Part shown: one piece after another, positions 9,378 through 17,923 of the stretch
Numbering within the stretch: the stretch's first letter is position 1
Layout of the letters: the number at the start of each line of letters is the position of its first letter
Source of the DNA: Bacteroidales bacterium
GTDB taxonomy: Bacteria; Bacteroidota; Bacteroidia; Bacteroidales; UBA12077
Assembly: GCA_030156305.1 (NCBI GenBank)
Contig: JASGMZ010000003.1
Coordinates: 1-36,415 of the forward strand
DNA length: 36,415 nucleotides
Direction of reading: 5' to 3'
Translations under genes and position numbers: made by a program
Notes under the pieces: model-generated
Database searches by the model: none
Told to the model about the DNA's origin: nothing
The model's input: only the letters and a program-made list of their open reading frames with translations

Positions 9378-10526
9378 ATGAATCTTAATGATTATTTTAA
9401 TCCGGTTGATTTTATTAATAATATAAAATCCTTTGTCAGGCCAGACAAACAGCTTTCTTCCATAGTTGTTCAACATACAAAAGATAATCCGATTGCCAAC
9501 ATTGAGCATTTTCCTTTAGCTATTGTTGGAGTTCCATTAGATGATGAAGATACTGCTAACTCTTTTTTTACTATACGAAAGCAATTATATGGATTAGCGG
9601 CCCCTGATCATAAAATAAAAATATACGATTTAGGGAATTTAAAAAAAGGATTATCTGCAAAAGATACTGAAGCTGCCTTACGAGATGTTGTTATTGAGTT
9701 AATGTCATTAAATATAATTCCTATAATATTAGGAGCTTCCGATAGTGTTATCTATCCCATATATTCAGCTTATCAAAAATTAAGTAAAAATATTAATCTT
9801 GTTTCTATAGATAACAAAATAGATGTGACGGAGGATAGAACGCAGAATACAAAATCTGCTTTATGGAAAATTTTAGTTGAGGAAAACGAGTCATTGTTTA
9901 CCTTTAGTAATATTGGATTTCAATCTCATTTTGTAGGTACAAATACACTTAAATTTATTGCAGATTCTTTACATAACGCTTTCCGGATAGGCACTATACG
10001 AGAAAATATCCAAAATATTGAACCTGTATTTCGTGATGCCGATTTTGTAACCCTTAATATCTCAGCAATAAGGCAGTCGGATGCACCGGGGCAAATGTTC
10101 CCTTCGCCCAATGGATTTTATGGAGAGGAAATATGTCAGCTATCACGTTATGCTGGATTAGGAAATAGACTATCGTCATTTGGCCTTTTTGATTATTCCT
10201 TACTAAACGATAGAAATAACCAAACCGCTCAACTTATTGCACAGATTATCTGGTATTTTATCAATGGTTATAGCTCTCGTATCCTGGAATATCCATTAAA
10301 TAATGACAAGGATTTTAAAAAAATTATTGTAAACCTCGATAATTTTAAATCAGAATTGGTTTTTTACAAAAGTGAAAAAACTCAACGTTGGTGGATTGAG
10401 GTTCCTTCGTTTAAAAATAATAAAGTAAAAAATGTCATTATATCCTGTACACCAGAAGATTATCAAATGGCCTCTCAAGGTGAAGTCCCTGAAAATTGGT
10501 TGAAAGCCTATCAGAAAATTAATTAA
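9378..10526 (+). CDS. Arginase/formimidoylglutamase-fold protein with degenerate metal site (probable pseudoenzyme)
   Basis: A 382-residue protein that follows the ureohydrolase (arginase, agmatinase, formimidoylglutamase) fold pattern, but the manganese ligands look lost. The usual LGGDHS is LGASDS at about 120-125. The usual DAHxD is DNKID. The usual DxDxxDP is NISAIRQSDAP. The scaffold residues around these motifs remain (IPIILG, SVIYPIYSAY, APGQMFPSPNGF). Hydrolase activity is therefore unlikely; this is inferred from the motifs, not tested. It lies between topA and the T9SS operon, which begins 213 bases downstream on the same strand. A role linked to T9SS is possible on position alone. 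Databases will probably label it formimidoylglutamase. Confidence 0.8.
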   Translation: MNLNDYFNPVDFINNIKSFVRPDKQLSSIVVQHTKDNPIANIEHFPLAIVGVPLDDEDTANSFFTIRKQLYGLAAPDHKIKIYDLGNLKKGLSAKDTEAALRDVVIELMSLNIIPIILGASDSVIYPIYSAYQKLSKNINLVSIDNKIDVTEDRTQNTKSALWKILVEENESLFTFSNIGFQSHFVGTNTLKFIADSLHNAFRIGTIRENIQNIEPVFRDADFVTLNISAIRQSDAPGQMFPSPNGFYGEEICQLSRYAGLGNRLSSFGLFDYSLLNDRNNQTAQLIAQIIWYFINGYSSRILEYPLNNDKDFKKIIVNLDNFKSELVFYKSEKTQRWWIEVPSFKNNKVKNVIISCTPEDYQMASQGEVPENWLKAYQKIN

Positions 10527-10697
10527 AAATCACGCATTTAATAAAATAATTGTAGAAAAAGCCTTATTTTTTTTAAACAATAGTAACTTTATTAAATTTA
10601 TAAAGTATAATGTGATATCTTTAAGCAATCGATAAAAGGACAATTTATTTTATTATTTATAAAATTTGTTTAGAAATAATATTTTTACTTATTTTAC

Positions 10698-10717
10698 TAT
10701 ACTAAATCTTTAGTATA
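10698..10717. repeat. Perfect dyad upstream of porP
   Basis: TATACTAAATCTTTAGTATA is two perfect 9-base inverted arms around TC. It ends 22 bases before the chosen porP ATG, just upstream of a GAGGAAG stretch (10721-10727). It could be an operator or a 5'-leader hairpin. The rest of the 10527-10739 gap is AT-rich and has no exact TAnnTTTG box; its only TTTG, at 10665-10668, sits in AAAATTTG. Confidence 0.5.
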
Positions 10718-10739
10718 ATTGAGGAAGACAAAAAATAAC

Positions 10740-11684
10740 ATGAAAAAACAAATATTTTTCTTTACTTTTTTAATGTTTACATCTGTGTTTTTAAAAGCCC
10801 AGCAAGATCCTCAATTTAGTCAGAATATGTTTACGCACCTTTTAACTAATCCTGGTTATGCTGGTAGTAATGATAATATTTCTGTATTTGCTTTAAATCG
10901 AACCCAGTGGACAGGATTTGAAGGAAGCCCCAGGGTTACTACACTTAATATGGATGCTGCAATTAACCCATTTAGAATTCCATTAGGTATTGGTTTATCT
11001 TTACAAAACGATGAATTAGGATTTAATAAAGATTTGCAATTAAATATATCCATTGCTTACAAACAACCATTAGGTGATGGAAATTTAGGGATTGGCGTAA
11101 AATGGGGTGTTGCTAATACAAGTATTACTACCGAAGGTTCTGAATGGATTACCCCTATTGATCCAGTAGAAAACGATAATGCAATCCCTGTTGATGGGAG
11201 CGAAGATATGAGCATGATGGATTTTGGATTCGGAATATTTTATAAAACCGAAGATTTATATTTAGGTATTTCATCTACCCATATTAACCAGGCAGAATTT
11301 AGCCTTGATCAGAGCAAAACCAGATTAACCCGGCATTATTATGTGACAGCAGGATATAACCTGCCTTTTAATAATCCACTGTTTGAATTTAAACCCGGAT
11401 TAATCGTTCAATCTGACGGGAAAAATTCTCAATTAGGGTTTCATGGATTAATTGAATACAATAAAAAGATATGGGGAGGCGTTTCTTTAAGAACAGATTA
11501 TGCAATAACAGGAATCCTGGGCGTTGAATTATTTAAATGGGTTAAGGTTAGTTATTCGTACGATTTTGTTGTGTCAGACATGATGGAATATAATAATGGT
11601 TCGCATGAAATTATGATGGGATTTAGTTTTGATGTTAAAAAAGATAAAACCCCAGAAAGATATAAAAGTATTAGATTTTTATAA
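10740..11684 (+). CDS. porP: PorP/SprF family type IX secretion system outer-membrane protein
   Basis: A 314-residue protein starting MKKQIFFFTFLMFTSVFLKAQQ, a clear signal peptide cleaved near AQQ. It then has the PorP/SprF hallmark QDPQFSQNMFTHLLTNPGYAGS, followed by beta-barrel-like strands (IPLGIGLSLQND, LGIGVKWGV, ILGVELFKWVKVSYSYDF). PorP is a barrel that contacts the PorK-PorN ring. ATG 10740 is chosen over an in-frame TTG at 10719, which would put charged residues before the signal peptide. It is the first gene of a five-gene operon; gldK starts 52 bases after its stop. The order porP-K-L-M-N matches Porphyromonas gingivalis. Confidence 0.92.
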   Translation: MKKQIFFFTFLMFTSVFLKAQQDPQFSQNMFTHLLTNPGYAGSNDNISVFALNRTQWTGFEGSPRVTTLNMDAAINPFRIPLGIGLSLQNDELGFNKDLQLNISIAYKQPLGDGNLGIGVKWGVANTSITTEGSEWITPIDPVENDNAIPVDGSEDMSMMDFGFGIFYKTEDLYLGISSTHINQAEFSLDQSKTRLTRHYYVTAGYNLPFNNPLFEFKPGLIVQSDGKNSQLGFHGLIEYNKKIWGGVSLRTDYAITGILGVELFKWVKVSYSYDFVVSDMMEYNNGSHEIMMGFSFDVKKDKTPERYKSIRFL

Positions 11685-11736
11685 ATGATAAAAAGAAGAA
11701 TTATTGTTATTTTGCAAAATAAATATTGGAAATATT

Positions 11737-13065
11737 ATGAAAAAATTATTAGTTGTAGGCATTGTTTTAGTATTCACTTTTAGTTGTAGCAAATACAATG
11801 CAGGAGAATTAACCGGAGTTAAGGGCAGAAAAGGTTGGTTTGAATCACAGCCTTACGGAATGGTTTTTGTTCCCATGGGAAGTTATACTATGGGGCCAAG
11901 CGATCAGGATGTAGCCTGGGCAATGAATTCTTTTACCAAAACAGTTTCTGTTGATGCATTTTGGATGGATGCAACCGAAATTACAAACAACGAATATCGG
12001 CAATTTGTTTATTATGTTCGAGATTCCATTATGAGACGAAAACTAGGTGAAGTAATAGAAGATTACCTAATTGCTGAGGATGAGTTTGGGAATCCTATTG
12101 ATCCACCAATTATTAATTGGGATGTTGAAATTGATCCTCGAGATGAAGAGGTTTCTGAAATATTGAATGAATTGTATTTGGCTGAACATGAAAGATTCTA
12201 TCGTAGGAAAGAGATTGATACCCGAAAACTAATGTTTGAGTATTATCGGGTAGATATGCAACAAGCTGCAAAAAAATCGAATCGATACGATTTTAATACA
12301 AGACAATATAATGGAACAGCAATTAATGCGCAAGGAGAAACCATTGATGTAGACGATCGTTCGGCATTTGTAATTCGTGATGTAATTAATGTATATCCTG
12401 ATACATTATGTTGGATAAGCGACTTTACCTATTCATTTAACGAACCCTATACAAATATGTATTTCTGGCATCCTGCTTACGATAACTATCCTGTTGTTGG
12501 GGTTAACTGGAAACAAGCAAGAGCATTTTCTGTTTGGAGAACTCAATATTTGAATGATTATTTAAGAAGTTCTGGAGATGGTTTTGTTCAGGATTTCAGA
12601 TTACCAAATGAAGCGGAGTGGGAGTATGCTGCAAGAGGAAATCTAGATTTGTCAATGTATCCTTGGGGTGGTATGTATACTCGTAATAAGCAAGGTTGTT
12701 TTTTAGCTAACTTTAAACCTTTACGAGGCAACTATATCGATGATGGCGGATTGATTACTGTTGCTGTGGGTAGTTATGCACCAAATGAGTATGGGTTGTT
12801 CGATATGTCAGGAAACGTTTCGGAATGGACTTCAAATGCTTATGATGAATCTGCCTACAGCTTTCAACACGATATGAATCCTGATTATCAATATGAAGCA
12901 TTACCAGATGATCCACCTGCAATGAAACGAAAAATAGTTCGTGGAGGTTCCTGGAAAGACATAGGATATTATTTACAAAATGGAACCAGAACCTATGAAT
13001 ATCAAGATTCAGCAAAATCGTATGTTGGTTTCAGATGTGTAAGAGCATATCTTGGAACAAATTAG
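11737..13065 (+). CDS. gldK: T9SS ring lipoprotein GldK/PorK
   Basis: A 442-residue protein with lipoprotein signal MKKLLVVGIVLVFTFSC and lipidation cysteine C17. The mature part is a formylglycine-generating-enzyme (FGE-sulfatase) fold, which in GldK serves a structural role: MVFVPMGSYTMG, VDAFWMDATEITNNEYRQF, RLPNEAEWEYAARGN, FDMSGNVSEWTSNAYD, VRGGSWKD and VGFRCVRA. An insert of about 100 residues (IMRRKLGEV to WISDF) separates the N-terminal part from the core, as in other GldK proteins. GldK forms a periplasmic ring with GldN under the outer membrane. ATG 11737 is preferred to a TTG at 11704, since it places the signal peptide at the N terminus. gldL follows after 28 bases. Confidence 0.95.
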   Translation: MKKLLVVGIVLVFTFSCSKYNAGELTGVKGRKGWFESQPYGMVFVPMGSYTMGPSDQDVAWAMNSFTKTVSVDAFWMDATEITNNEYRQFVYYVRDSIMRRKLGEVIEDYLIAEDEFGNPIDPPIINWDVEIDPRDEEVSEILNELYLAEHERFYRRKEIDTRKLMFEYYRVDMQQAAKKSNRYDFNTRQYNGTAINAQGETIDVDDRSAFVIRDVINVYPDTLCWISDFTYSFNEPYTNMYFWHPAYDNYPVVGVNWKQARAFSVWRTQYLNDYLRSSGDGFVQDFRLPNEAEWEYAARGNLDLSMYPWGGMYTRNKQGCFLANFKPLRGNYIDDGGLITVAVGSYAPNEYGLFDMSGNVSEWTSNAYDESAYSFQHDMNPDYQYEALPDDPPAMKRKIVRGGSWKDIGYYLQNGTRTYEYQDSAKSYVGFRCVRAYLGTN

Positions 13066-13093
13066 TTAAAATAATAACTTAAAGTTTTGTATC

Positions 13094-14071
13094 ATGATGA
13101 ACCTAACTGAAATAGTCCAAAGTTCCGGATGGAGAAATTTTATGGCAAAGCTATATGGATGGGGTGCTTCATTAGTAATTATAGGTGCACTATTTAAGCT
13201 GATGCACTGGCCTGCTGCAGGATTAATGCTAACGCTCGGGATGTCAACAGAAGCCATAATATTCTTTTTCTCAGCATTTGAGCCTCAACACGAAGAAGTA
13301 GACTGGACCCTTGTATATCCTGAGTTAGCTGGAATAAACGAAGAAGAGGAGTTTACTCCAAAATCAAGAGCCGAAAGAGATCCTGCATTTGCCAGAGCCG
13401 GTGGTGCGGGGTTAGGTAAACTTGATGAAATGCTTGAAAATGCTGAGATCACACCTGAGCTATTTGAAAAATTAGGTAAAGGATTAAAAAACCTGAATCA
13501 AACAACCCAAAATTTAATGAATGTTTCAGATGCTGCTCAGGCAACCAATCAATTTGTAGATAATTTACAAGCAGCTTCAGAATCCATAAACTCCATGACA
13601 GAAAGCTATGGGCAATCTTCAGAACAACTCACTGATTCAATAGGTAAATTAGTGGAATCTTATACAGGATCAGCCGATGTTATGAATGATGCCGGAAAAA
13701 ATATGGCTGAACAATTTGCCCAATCAAGCCAAGGGTTTGTAGACAATTATAAAAGCCTTGAAGAAAAAATACAAGCGAATATTGAATTGGTAGCTTCTGG
13801 AAATCAGTCATATAATGAAAAATTAGAAATTCTGAATAAAAACTTATCTGCTTTAAATTCAGTGTATGAATTACAAATGCAGAATACAAGTGAGCATGTG
13901 GAATCATCTAAGACCGTATTTAATGAAATGGACGTTCTGATGAATAATATTAAAGATTCAGTTGATGAAACCAAAGCGTATAAAGAAGAAATATCAAAAT
14001 TAAATAGTAATTTAACTGCATTGAATTCTATTTATGGCAATATGCTATCTGCCATGAATGTGGTCAAATAA
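13094..14071 (+). CDS. gldL: T9SS/gliding motor protein GldL (PorL)
   Basis: A 325-residue protein with two N-terminal membrane helices (about 24-42 and 44-62) joined by the diagnostic KLMHWPAAG turn. The second helix has E53 within GMSTEAIIFFFSAFEP, the conserved membrane glutamate implicated in proton-driven torque in the GldLM motor. K35 and H38 are also conserved types. The cytoplasmic remainder is helical and Q/N/S-rich, with coiled-coil-like segments up to LNSIYGNMLSAMNVV. GldL pentamers surround a GldM dimer in the inner membrane. There is a doublet ATGATG start; the first ATG is used. gldM follows after 29 bases. Confidence 0.95.
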   Translation: MMNLTEIVQSSGWRNFMAKLYGWGASLVIIGALFKLMHWPAAGLMLTLGMSTEAIIFFFSAFEPQHEEVDWTLVYPELAGINEEEEFTPKSRAERDPAFARAGGAGLGKLDEMLENAEITPELFEKLGKGLKNLNQTTQNLMNVSDAAQATNQFVDNLQAASESINSMTESYGQSSEQLTDSIGKLVESYTGSADVMNDAGKNMAEQFAQSSQGFVDNYKSLEEKIQANIELVASGNQSYNEKLEILNKNLSALNSVYELQMQNTSEHVESSKTVFNEMDVLMNNIKDSVDETKAYKEEISKLNSNLTALNSIYGNMLSAMNVVK

Positions 14072-14100
14072 GAAACAGTTAGTTAGATAATATTATTATT

Positions 14101-15729
14101 ATGGCTCACGGCAAAGAAACTCCCAGGCAGAAAATGATCGGAATGATGTATTTGGTGTTAACGGCCATGTTAGCGCTAAATGTTTCGGCCGAAGTGTTAG
14201 ATGCTTTTACAGCTGTTGATGAGGGATTGAGGAAAACAACTCATAATTATGTGGAAAAAAATAAGGAATTATATAAAGAGTTTGAAGAACAGTATGCCAT
14301 TAACCAGACAAAAGTAAAACCCTGGAAAGAAAAAGCTGATGAAGTTAAAAAAAGATCCGAAGAACTCTATGACTATATACAGAATTTAAAACTTGAATTA
14401 GTTAAAGAAAATCAAGGAGAAGATACAGAGGCTATATCTGAAGATGGAGAAATAATTAATGATCTAATAGCGGGAAAAGATAAAAATGATGTTTCGACCC
14501 GGATTTTAATTGGGTCTAATAATAAAGGCAAAGCCTATGAGTTTAAAAAGATGATTGAAGATTACAGAGATTACTTAATTAGTTTATGTGATCCTAACGA
14601 TCAACGAGTTATTCAATCTATCGAAAGTAATTTGGATACCTCTGATCCTCCAACAAATAATGAAGGCGAAAGTAAATCCTGGGAGGTAAAACATTTTGGA
14701 CAAATGCCACTAGCAGCTGTTATGCCCCTATTAACAAAATTTCAGGTAGATATACGGAACTCTGAAACCGAGATGGTAAGATATCTATTAAACCAGATTG
14801 TAGCAGGAGAAATTACATTTAATAAACTCGAAGCTACCGTTATTCCTAATACTAGTTATGTTTTGCAAGGAAATAGTTATATGGCTGATGTTTTTCTGGC
14901 AGCTGTAGATACTACACAACCACCTATTGTTCTGATTGGAGATTATGATTCAACCCGTTTAGAAGATGGAACCTGGCAATATAATATGGTTGGCGCTTAT
15001 GATACCTTAGAAGTTGTTCAAGGAAAAGGAAAATATCAGGTAAAAGGACAGGCATTGGGTACCCACGAATGGGGTGGGTTAATAAAATTATTGGACCCCA
15101 GTGGAAATTATATCGTTAAATCTTTCCAAAAATCTTATCAGGTTGCGAAACCCAACCTTGTGGTCTCTCCTACCAAAATGAATGTATTTTATGTTGGCGT
15201 TGATAATCCTGTGAGTATTTCTATTGCCGGTGTTCCCGGAAATAAAATTGTACCGTCAATTACTAACGGGCGTATAATAAAACGCTCTGATGGGGAATAT
15301 ATCGTAAGTCCCAAACGTCCTGGTAATAGTTTAGTTACCGTCCAGGCTGAAATTGATGGTGCTATGAAAAATATGGGTACAGCTCAGTTTAGAGTAAAAC
15401 CACTACCCGACCCCGTTGTCAAGGTTGCCGGCAAAAAAGGGGGAAAAATAGAAAAGAATGTTTTAGCCGCTCAATCCGGAGTTTTTGCTGAAATGGAGAA
15501 TTTTGATTTTGACCTGGAGTTTAAAGTTATTGAATTTACTGTATCTACCACTGATCGTGGGGGATATTTTATTGGAGAAAAGGCTGAGGGTACTAATTTC
15601 ACCCAGTCTCAATATAATTTAATTAATAATTTACGCAGAAATTCTCGTGTAAATATTGAAGATGTAAAGGCGGTAGGCCCTGACGGAACTGTTAGAAACC
15701 TACCCCCAATAGTATTTGAAATTATTTAA
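14101..15729 (+). CDS. gldM: T9SS/gliding motor protein GldM (PorM)
   Basis: A 542-residue protein beginning MAHGKETPRQKMIGMMYLVL, the typical GldM start, with a single N-terminal membrane helix (about residues 12-32) that inserts into the GldL ring. The periplasmic part has an acidic helical domain (about 35-225, including FKKMIEDYRDYL) and then beta-rich Ig-like domains. The last of these carries FDLEFKVIEFTVSTTDRGGYF and the conserved end VGPDGTVRNLPPIVFEI. GldM spans the periplasm and passes motor rotation to the GldKN ring. The length is close to that of known GldM proteins. gldN starts 17 bases later. Confidence 0.96.
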   Translation: MAHGKETPRQKMIGMMYLVLTAMLALNVSAEVLDAFTAVDEGLRKTTHNYVEKNKELYKEFEEQYAINQTKVKPWKEKADEVKKRSEELYDYIQNLKLELVKENQGEDTEAISEDGEIINDLIAGKDKNDVSTRILIGSNNKGKAYEFKKMIEDYRDYLISLCDPNDQRVIQSIESNLDTSDPPTNNEGESKSWEVKHFGQMPLAAVMPLLTKFQVDIRNSETEMVRYLLNQIVAGEITFNKLEATVIPNTSYVLQGNSYMADVFLAAVDTTQPPIVLIGDYDSTRLEDGTWQYNMVGAYDTLEVVQGKGKYQVKGQALGTHEWGGLIKLLDPSGNYIVKSFQKSYQVAKPNLVVSPTKMNVFYVGVDNPVSISIAGVPGNKIVPSITNGRIIKRSDGEYIVSPKRPGNSLVTVQAEIDGAMKNMGTAQFRVKPLPDPVVKVAGKKGGKIEKNVLAAQSGVFAEMENFDFDLEFKVIEFTVSTTDRGGYFIGEKAEGTNFTQSQYNLINNLRRNSRVNIEDVKAVGPDGTVRNLPPIVFEII

Positions 15730-15746
15730 CATTAAAAGATAAAATT

Positions 15747-16598
15747 ATGAAACGATTTTTTGTTGTTTTTCTTGTTGTTGGGCTTATTACTACTATTTTT
15801 AATGAACAACAAATATTTGCCCAGGAAGAAACTGTAAACGATGGGGTATATGTTAAAGAAAATATACCCGGTAAACGACCCGTTCCTTATCGCCAATTAC
15901 GCGAAGCAGATATTATGTGGTCAAAGAAAATATGGCAGGTTATTGATTGTAGAGAAAAAATGAATCATCCTTTATATTTTCCATTACAAGGGGAGGTGGA
16001 TGATAGAAGGAGTTTAATGAACTTGTTCATGTATGGCATACGTAATGAAGGATTGATTGTTTATAAAGATGATGAATTTAAAGAGATAATGACTTTGGAC
16101 GAAGTGCTGGAGGAATTAGATGCTTTGCCCAAAACACAACGAGTTTCTAATCCCGAAACAGGAGAGTTGGAAGAGAAAGTTATTCCTGGGTCAATTAATT
16201 ATGATGAAATAAGCCAGTACGAAATAAAAGAACAATGGTATTTCGACAAACAACATTCAACCATGCGGGTTCGTATTTTAGGAATTTGCCCTATTAGACG
16301 GTATGTTGATGTAGAAACAGAACAAGCACGAAAAGTAAGAACTTTTTGGGTATATTTCCCCTCAGCTCGTCACTTATTGGCAAATCAGGAAGTGTTTAAC
16401 CGACATAATGATGCACAACGTATAAGTTTTGATGATCTGTTTTTTCAACGACGTTTTAACAGCTATATCATTGCTGAATCAAATGTTTATGATAACAGGC
16501 CAATTAGCTCTTACATGCAAGGTGTAAATAATCTTTTAGAAGCTGAAAAGATTAAACAGGATTTATTTGAAATTGAGCACGACTTATGGGAATATTAA
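15747..16598 (+). CDS. gldN: T9SS ring protein GldN (PorN)
   Basis: A 283-residue protein with signal peptide MKRFFVVFLVVGLITTIFNE, probably cleaved after IFA (residue 26). The mature protein shows the GldN/PorN pattern: VKENIPGKRPVPYRQLREADIMWSK split around residues 32-56, VIDCREKMNHPLYFPLQG, TMRVRILGICPIRRYVD and FWVYFPSARHLLANQEVFN. GldN binds GldK in the outer-membrane-associated ring and touches the periplasmic end of GldM. It is the last gene of the operon, and a strong terminator follows 27 bases after the stop. Confidence 0.95.
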   Translation: MKRFFVVFLVVGLITTIFNEQQIFAQEETVNDGVYVKENIPGKRPVPYRQLREADIMWSKKIWQVIDCREKMNHPLYFPLQGEVDDRRSLMNLFMYGIRNEGLIVYKDDEFKEIMTLDEVLEELDALPKTQRVSNPETGELEEKVIPGSINYDEISQYEIKEQWYFDKQHSTMRVRILGICPIRRYVDVETEQARKVRTFWVYFPSARHLLANQEVFNRHNDAQRISFDDLFFQRRFNSYIIAESNVYDNRPISSYMQGVNNLLEAEKIKQDLFEIEHDLWEY

Positions 16599-16625
16599 TC
16601 TTAAACATATAAGAAATAAGTCAAT

Positions 16626-16660
16626 AAAAAAGAGGTGTTTAAGCACCTCTTTTTTTGTTT
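16626..16660 (+). terminator. Rho-independent terminator of the porP-gldKLMN operon
   Basis: The stem AGAGGTG (16631-16637) / CACCTCT (16644-16650) is extended outward by five A-T pairs and inward by a T-G pair around a TTAA loop, then followed by TTTTTTGTTT. The A-run on the left also makes it usable for the convergent manC gene. Confidence 0.9.
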
Positions 16661-16683
16661 TTACAGACTCTTTCTACGGGATG

Positions 16684-17775
16684 CTATAAATATTTATCTC
16701 CCAGTTTTAATTTTATATCGTTTACATACTGTTTTATTTCTTGTTCATCTTCCTTTTTACAAACCAGTAAAATATTGTCAGATTCCACGACAATATAATC
16801 TTGCAACCCTTGCAAAACAACCAGCTTTTCTTCAGGCATTTTTACAATACAATTGTTAAGATTATATGCAAAAACATTGTTTCCCTTAATAGAATTGTTG
16901 TTTTTGTCTTTATCTAAATTTTCGTGAAGTGAACCCCAGGTACCTAAATCAGCCCATCCAAAATCACTACAATAAACAAAAACATTTTCGGCGTTTTCCA
17001 TTATCCCATAATCAATAGAGATATTTTTGCACTCAGAATATGTTTTTGAAATAAATTCATTTTCTTTTTCGGTGTCATAAACCGGAATTCCTTCTTCGAA
17101 TAAAGCATTAACCTCCGGAAGAAAAGTTTCAAATGCTTGCTTAATTGATTTTAACGACCAAATAAATATGCCTGCATTCCAAAAGAACTCACCACTTTCA
17201 TAAAATACCTGAGCTAATTCTTTATTGGGTTTTTCTGTAAATGTTTTCACCTTAGAAATTTGTTGATTTCCGTTTATAGGTTTATTATCCACAACCTGAA
17301 TATATCCATAACCGGTTTCAGGGCGGCTGGGTTTTATTCCTAATGTTAAAAGGGCATCTTTATTTGAAACAAACTCCAGTCCTTCTTCAATAACTTTTAA
17401 GAATTCTTTTTCTTTTATGATTAAGTGGTCCGATGGAGCCGTTACAATATTAGCCTCTGGATTATGTTTTAAGATTTTATAATTGGCATAGGCTATACAG
17501 GGTGCAGTATTTCTTCTTACAGGCTCCAGTAAAATCTGAGATTGTTTTAATTCGGGCAGCTGCTCTTTAACTATTTCGTTGTAATTTAAACTGGTTACGA
17601 TATATATATTTTCTGTTGGACAGACTTGTTTGAACCTATCAAAGGTCATCTGAAGCAATGTTCGTCCGGTTCCTAATATATCTAAAAATTGCTTGGGTTT
17701 TTTTTGCTTGCTTAAAGGCCAGAATCGGCTTCCAACACCCCCAGCCATAATAACACAATAATTATTTTTATTCAT
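16684..17775 (-). CDS. manC: Mannose-1-phosphate guanylyltransferase
   Basis: A 363-residue nucleotidyltransferase that forms GDP-mannose from mannose-1-phosphate and GTP. The pyrophosphorylase signature is at the N terminus (MAGGVGSRFWPLSKQKKPKQF, residues 10-30). FTEKPN, FFWNAGIFIW and GWADLGTWGSLHE are the sugar-binding and metal motifs of the mannose branch. The length is that of the single-function enzyme, with no C-terminal isomerase half. The product would feed O-antigen, capsule or glycoprotein mannose/fucose synthesis. No neighbouring glycan genes are visible. It is convergent with gldN and divergent from mlaE. Confidence 0.94.
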   Translation of the reverse strand: MNKNNYCVIMAGGVGSRFWPLSKQKKPKQFLDILGTGRTLLQMTFDRFKQVCPTENIYIVTSLNYNEIVKEQLPELKQSQILLEPVRRNTAPCIAYANYKILKHNPEANIVTAPSDHLIIKEKEFLKVIEEGLEFVSNKDALLTLGIKPSRPETGYGYIQVVDNKPINGNQQISKVKTFTEKPNKELAQVFYESGEFFWNAGIFIWSLKSIKQAFETFLPEVNALFEEGIPVYDTEKENEFISKTYSECKNISIDYGIMENAENVFVYCSDFGWADLGTWGSLHENLDKDKNNNSIKGNNVFAYNLNNCIVKMPEEKLVVLQGLQDYIVVESDNILLVCKKEDEQEIKQYVNDIKLKLGDKYL

Positions 17776-17892
17776 AGCTTAGTAATTTTTTTAATTTACT
17801 AATTTATAAAAACCATAGTAATAAAGTTATAAAATCAACGAATATTCCATTTAAATGTTTTCAATCCTTTAAATTTTACGATTAAAGAATTG

Positions 17893-17900
17893 TATATTTG
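17893..17900 (+). promoter_or_regulatory. Putative -7 promoter element for mlaE-mlaF
   Basis: TATATTTG is an exact TAnnTTTG box 23 bases before the mlaE ATG. At the -33 position (about 17868-17871) only TTTA is seen. Confidence 0.55.
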
Positions 17901-17923
17901 TAAGAATTGAAAACAATACAACA

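Noticed and set aside
10556..10573. T-run after the arginase-like gene as a terminator
   Set aside because: No stem of useful length precedes the run, so termination here is not supported.
10719..10739. TTG start seven codons upstream of porP ATG
   Set aside because: It adds charged residues in front of a complete signal peptide; ATG 10740 is better placed.
11704..11736. TTG start eleven codons upstream of gldK
   Set aside because: The lipoprotein signal begins at ATG 11737.
16635..16859. Plus-strand 74-residue ORF after gldN
   Set aside because: It starts inside the terminator stem and then lies antisense to the conserved manC C terminus; no recognisable protein.
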